This document shows, one piece after another, positions 60,910 through 64,000 of a DNA stretch of 64,000 bases; positions within the stretch are counted from its first letter, which is position 1; every line of letters begins with the position of its first letter. Origin of the DNA: Clostridium sp. CAG:411 (lineage in GTDB: Bacteria > Bacillota > Clostridia > Lachnospirales > Lachnospiraceae); the NCBI GenBank assembly GCA_000437275.1, contig FR899719.1, positions 24,907-88,906 on the forward strand, given 5' to 3'. The translations under genes were made by a program, and so were the position numbers. The notes under the pieces are model-generated. The model did no database searches, was not told where the DNA came from, and saw nothing but the letters and a program-made list of their open reading frames with translations.

Positions 60910-62514
60910 ATGCGTTATAAAAACGGATTTTTTCAAATTGTTCACAAAGAGGATGGAACTTATCTAAAGTTTTTTCCACCAGTAGAAAATGGGGAACCAA
61001 TTAATTTAGATGATATTTTGTTTTACTTACATCGAATCAAATTAGATGAGTTTGATGTAAAGGAATTAAAACATGTTGTGGATCAGATTGGAAAAGAGCC
61101 AAAGGAGTATAGAGTATCCACAGAAAAAGTGTATGCAGAGAATGAATATATGCGTTTGGAAGTTAATCCAAAGAAGACTAAAGTGATAGCGAGGTTTTAT
61201 CCACCTTCAAATAAGGGAAAATTAATTTCAAGAGAAGAAATTATGAGTGATTTAGAGCATAATGGGATAAGACATGGAATTATAGAAAGAAATATTGATA
61301 TTTATTTGAAAGCCAGACAGTTTTGTACAGATTTTGTAATCGCAAAGGCAACTTTACCGATACAAGGAAAGGATGCAAAGATTACATATCATTTTGAGGT
61401 TGAAAATACATTTAAGCCAACCATTAAAGAGGATGGTAGTGTTGACTTTCACCAAATTGACAATATTAATCATATAGAAGAAGGTGCATTACTTGCGACG
61501 TTAGAGCCTGCAGACTTGGGAAAACCAGGAATTGATGTATCTGGTGAGCCGATAAAACAGGCAAAAGTAGCAGTAAAGACCTTAAAGCATGGACATAATA
61601 TTCATTTGTCAGATGACAATACAAAAATGTATAGTGATATAGCAGGTCATGTGTCACTAACGGGAGATAAAGTTTTTGTATCGAATACATATGAAGTACC
61701 TGCGGATGTTAGTACGACGACAGGAGATATTATGTATGATGGTAATGTACATGTAAAGGGAAATGTAATTACCGGGTTTAAAATTGAAGCAAAAGGTGAT
61801 ATTATTGTAGATGGTGTTGTAGAAGGTGCTACGTTAATAGCAGCCGGGCAAATTGTTTTGCGACGTGGTATTCAGGGTATGAACAAAGGTATTCTGAAAG
61901 CAGGAGCAGATATTGTTACGAAGTTTATTGAAAATTCAGAAGTAACAGCAGGCGGAAATATAACAACAGATGCAATTATGCATAGTAAAGTGCAAGCCAA
62001 GGGAGATATTATTTCGACTGGTAAAAGAGGCTTAATCATAGGAGGAAGCGTTTTGGCAGAAGGAAATATATCCATGAAAGTTGCAGGCTCTACGATGGGA
62101 ACAAAAACCTTGCTGGAGATAAGTATGGACCCAGCATTAGTAGAGGAGTATCAATCGCTTGATAAACAAATTGTAAATATGACAGAAGAAATTGAAAAGT
62201 TTAATCGTACGATAGGAGTTTATGCCAATAAAGTAAAAAAAGGAGAAAAGATTCCTGAGGACAAGATGAAACAATTTCAGATTGCAAAGAAGAGCGTTGC
62301 TCTATTAAAAGACAATATTAAAAATGCAGAGGAGCGTTCGGAAGAACTTCGCGAGGAAATGGAAGCACATAGCCATGGAAGAATTAAAATCTCTAGTATC
62401 GCATATCCTAGTGTGAAAATAGTGATTGCAGGTGCCAGCTATTTTGTCAGAAGTGAAATGCATCGTACACAGTTTGTAAAGGATAGAGCATTAATAAAAA
62501 CAATGACGCTTTAG
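60910..62514 (+). CDS. FapA (DUF342) family protein
   Basis: A 534-aa protein with the DUF342/FapA beta-solenoid: repeats like 'TTGDIMYDGNVHVKGNVITGFKIEAKGDIIVDGVVEGATL' (about 265-390), followed by a coiled coil (about 400-470) and a short C-terminal beta region. FapA proteins are found near sigD in Clostridia; a Vibrio FapA affects flagellar and glucose-transport control. Function here is inferred from position only. ATG 60910 follows GAGGGGGTGG. Confidence 0.87.
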   Translation: MRYKNGFFQIVHKEDGTYLKFFPPVENGEPINLDDILFYLHRIKLDEFDVKELKHVVDQIGKEPKEYRVSTEKVYAENEYMRLEVNPKKTKVIARFYPPSNKGKLISREEIMSDLEHNGIRHGIIERNIDIYLKARQFCTDFVIAKATLPIQGKDAKITYHFEVENTFKPTIKEDGSVDFHQIDNINHIEEGALLATLEPADLGKPGIDVSGEPIKQAKVAVKTLKHGHNIHLSDDNTKMYSDIAGHVSLTGDKVFVSNTYEVPADVSTTTGDIMYDGNVHVKGNVITGFKIEAKGDIIVDGVVEGATLIAAGQIVLRRGIQGMNKGILKAGADIVTKFIENSEVTAGGNITTDAIMHSKVQAKGDIISTGKRGLIIGGSVLAEGNISMKVAGSTMGTKTLLEISMDPALVEEYQSLDKQIVNMTEEIEKFNRTIGVYANKVKKGEKIPEDKMKQFQIAKKSVALLKDNIKNAEERSEELREEMEAHSHGRIKISSIAYPSVKIVIAGASYFVRSEMHRTQFVKDRALIKTMTL

Positions 62515-62530
62515 AAGGAAGGGAAAAAGT

Positions 62531-62851
62531 ATGCCGATAAGACCAATTGATATGATAAGTATAGCTCCAAGATCGCAGGAAGCATCCCAGCAACAATTGA
62601 GTGATCAGAATAAGCTTGCGCATGCGCATGAAAATATGGCGCAACAATTCGGTAAGCATATAAAAGAAAATTCTGAATCGGTCATTCAATCGTCCAAAGG
62701 CGAAAAAACAGAGTACCGATATGATGCCAGAGAAAAGGGAAAAGGGAATAAAGGAAAAGCTAGGGACGGAAAACAAAAAAAGCAGCAACAGCAAGGCGAT
62801 GAAAAAACGGAAACACAATTAAATCAAAGTAAGTTTGACATTAAAATTTAA
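62531..62851 (+). CDS. Small basic flagellar-operon protein, unknown
   Basis: A 106-aa hydrophilic protein. The N-terminus 'MPIRPIDMISIAPRSQEAS' is followed by a Gln-rich middle and a Lys/Gln/Gly-rich basic C-terminus. No domain recognised; seems intrinsically disordered. GAAGGAAGGG precedes the ATG. It is conserved in position in related Lachnospiraceae as I recall, but no function is known. Confidence 0.65.
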   Translation: MPIRPIDMISIAPRSQEASQQQLSDQNKLAHAHENMAQQFGKHIKENSESVIQSSKGEKTEYRYDAREKGKGNKGKARDGKQKKQQQQGDEKTETQLNQSKFDIKI

Positions 62852-62862
62852 AGGAGCAAAAG

Positions 62863-63723
62863 ATGGGTTATTATTTATTATTAATTGTAGTTGGATTGGC
62901 TATTATTATTGTAAGTTTTTTCCTTTCGGAAAAAGTAATGGACAAAAAAGAGATAGCAACTGAGGATACACCTAAGGTAAATGAGGAATATCTGAATCAG
63001 TTATTAGAAGATAATAAAAAGCAATTGCAGTCAGAAAGCGAGAAAATCGTAGAAGATACGATTAATACTGAATTAAATCGTGTTGATGAACAACTTGCAC
63101 ATATTTCCAATGAAAAGATAATGGCAGTAAATGAATTTTCAGAACAATTATTGGGAAAAATTGAAGAAAATCATAAAGAAGTAGTATTTCTATATGATAT
63201 GCTAAATGAAAAAGAAAACGAAATGAAAGCGTTTGTGCAAGAAATTGATAAATCCAAAGTTGTGTTAGAAGAACTTGCAAATAAGGAATTGGAAAAACAG
63301 AAGATGCTTCAACATAAGCGGATCAAGAAAGAACTTGAAAAACAGATGAAGCAACAAGAACAATACGAGAAAGACGAACTGGAGCTAAAACGTTCTGGAG
63401 TGTTGGTGGAAGACGAGAACAAAGTGGGGGTTGAAGTAAGTACACCTCCAAAAGCGGAGACACAAATGTCTGCACTTGAAAGAATGGGAAATCAACTGGA
63501 AGAGGTTCCATCAGAAGAGGAAAAACCAGTTGTGGAAACACAGGAAGTAGAAGAACAGGAGCAAATGATAGTAACAGAACCGCAGGAAGACGCAAATCAG
63601 AATCAAGTGATTTTGAATTTGTATAATGAGGGAAAAAGCATTATGGAAATTGCGAAGCTGTTAGGTAAGGGACAAGGAGAAGTAAAATTAGTAATTGATT
63701 TGTTTCAAGGAGCAAGAAGATAA
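62863..63723 (+). CDS. DUF6115/SwrB-like membrane-anchored protein
   Basis: A 286-aa protein with an N-terminal membrane helix (about 3-21), a long Glu/Lys/Gln-rich coiled coil (about 35-170), an acidic linker and a C-terminal helix-turn-helix-like motif 'ILNLYNEGKSIMEIAKLLGKGQGEVKLVIDLF' (about 248-280). This layout and position downstream of sigD match Bacillus SwrB/YlxL, which activates flagellar type III export at the basal body. Role inferred from synteny. Confidence 0.75.
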   Translation: MGYYLLLIVVGLAIIIVSFFLSEKVMDKKEIATEDTPKVNEEYLNQLLEDNKKQLQSESEKIVEDTINTELNRVDEQLAHISNEKIMAVNEFSEQLLGKIEENHKEVVFLYDMLNEKENEMKAFVQEIDKSKVVLEELANKELEKQKMLQHKRIKKELEKQMKQQEQYEKDELELKRSGVLVEDENKVGVEVSTPPKAETQMSALERMGNQLEEVPSEEEKPVVETQEVEEQEQMIVTEPQEDANQNQVILNLYNEGKSIMEIAKLLGKGQGEVKLVIDLFQGARR

Positions 63724-64000
63724 ATGAAAACAAAATATTTTTTAAGAGGATTAGGAGCCGGAATTATTTTATCATCTGTTGTATTATTGTTTGGTTCTCC
63801 TAAAGATATACTTTCTGATGAAGAAATAAAGCAACGGGCTTTTAAACTTGGTATGATTGAAAAAGAAGATGCACTGGAACAGGTACTAAATAAAAGTGCG
63901 ACAGCAACTCCATCTGCAATCGCATCAGAGGAACCAGATGTTACGCCTGAAAGTACAGAGTCTTCTGATAGTAAAACATCCAAAGAACAAGGCACAGTGC
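63724..64000 (+). CDS. Membrane-anchored protein, N-terminal part (cut by window end)
   Basis: The frame is open from ATG 63724, abutting the preceding stop, to the window end (92 codons). An N-terminal membrane helix ('LRGLGAGIILSSVVLLFGS') is followed by 'LSDEEIKQRAFKLGM' and a Ser/Thr/Pro-rich region. This N-terminus recalls YceG/MltG-like transglycosylase relatives of Lachnospiraceae, which carry a similar 'SDEEIIxRAxxLGM' segment. The catalytic region, if any, is outside the window, so the identity is tentative. Confidence 0.5.
   Translation, partial: MKTKYFLRGLGAGIILSSVVLLFGSPKDILSDEEIKQRAFKLGMIEKEDALEQVLNKSATATPSAIASEEPDVTPESTESSDSKTSKEQGTV

Noticed and set aside
28673..64000. CRISPR arrays, insertion sequences or prophage genes in the flagellar region
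   Set aside because: No direct-repeat arrays, transposase motifs or phage genes were seen; the region is contiguous fla/che genes.

Overview
The window is AT-rich and densely coded. Gene content and order suggest a motile, anaerobic, Gram-positive member of the Clostridia, most like the flagellated Lachnospiraceae (Roseburia/Agathobacter type). The signs are a Bacillus-like fla/che order with FliY (not FliN), CheC, CheD and SigD; a topA-codY-flgB junction; a Mini-III nuclease; a YlmC/YmxH protein; and an anaerobic-type feoAAB locus. The species cannot be fixed from sequence alone.

Left part (1-9530), housekeeping plus signalling: the 3' end of a SulP-type transporter with an unusual helical tail; ispF with a Cys/Gly-rich tail; a convergent PAS-PAS-PAS-GGDEF-GGDEF-EAL protein whose two GGDEF motifs are both degenerate while its EAL residues look intact; the cysS-mrnC-rlmB operon; and, on the minus strand, tRNA-Thr(GGT) followed by a VTC-domain protein and a DUF4956 membrane protein.

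Middle part (9531-28560): a two-gene unit of unrecognised function (coiled coil with two C-terminal membrane helices, plus a soluble helical protein), closed by a terminator; then a YhaO/YhaN-like (SbcD/SbcC-related) nuclease-ATPase pair; a DtxR-family regulator divergent from feoA-feoA-feoB and a tiny Cys-rich FeoB partner, with three GTTAG-N6-CTAAY boxes in front of feoA; a consensus promoter that drives a long rod-shaped RNA lying just before a HAD phosphatase gene; a CLC-type (possibly fluoride) transporter; ylmC, nrdR, a YifB/ComM ATPase, dprA, topA and codY.

Right part (28616-64000), the fla/che cluster: flgB flgC fliE fliF fliG fliH fliI fliJ motE(ylxF) fliK flgD (TIGR02530-type gene) flgE | flbD motA motB fliL | fliM fliY cheY fliO fliP fliQ fliR flhB flhA flhF flhG pilZ cheB cheA cheW cheC cheD (small membrane protein) sigD fapA (two accessory genes) and the start of a membrane-anchored protein. 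The order follows the Bacillus subtilis fla/che operon, with motAB, a PilZ protein and a FapA-like gene added. The cluster is not one uniform unit. There is a SigA-type promoter with an inverted repeat before flgB, a second promoter and structured leader before flbD, and a terminator plus new promoter before fliM. Several of the longer gaps (fliF-fliG, fliH-fliI, before flgE, before flbD) hold RNA hairpins or junctions. Flagellin, cap and hook-junction genes are not in the window.

Together the right part encodes the basal body, export gate, switch, hook, stator, chemotaxis relay and the flagellar sigma factor. The PilZ protein here and the EAL protein at the left are candidate c-di-GMP inputs to it, which is inference.
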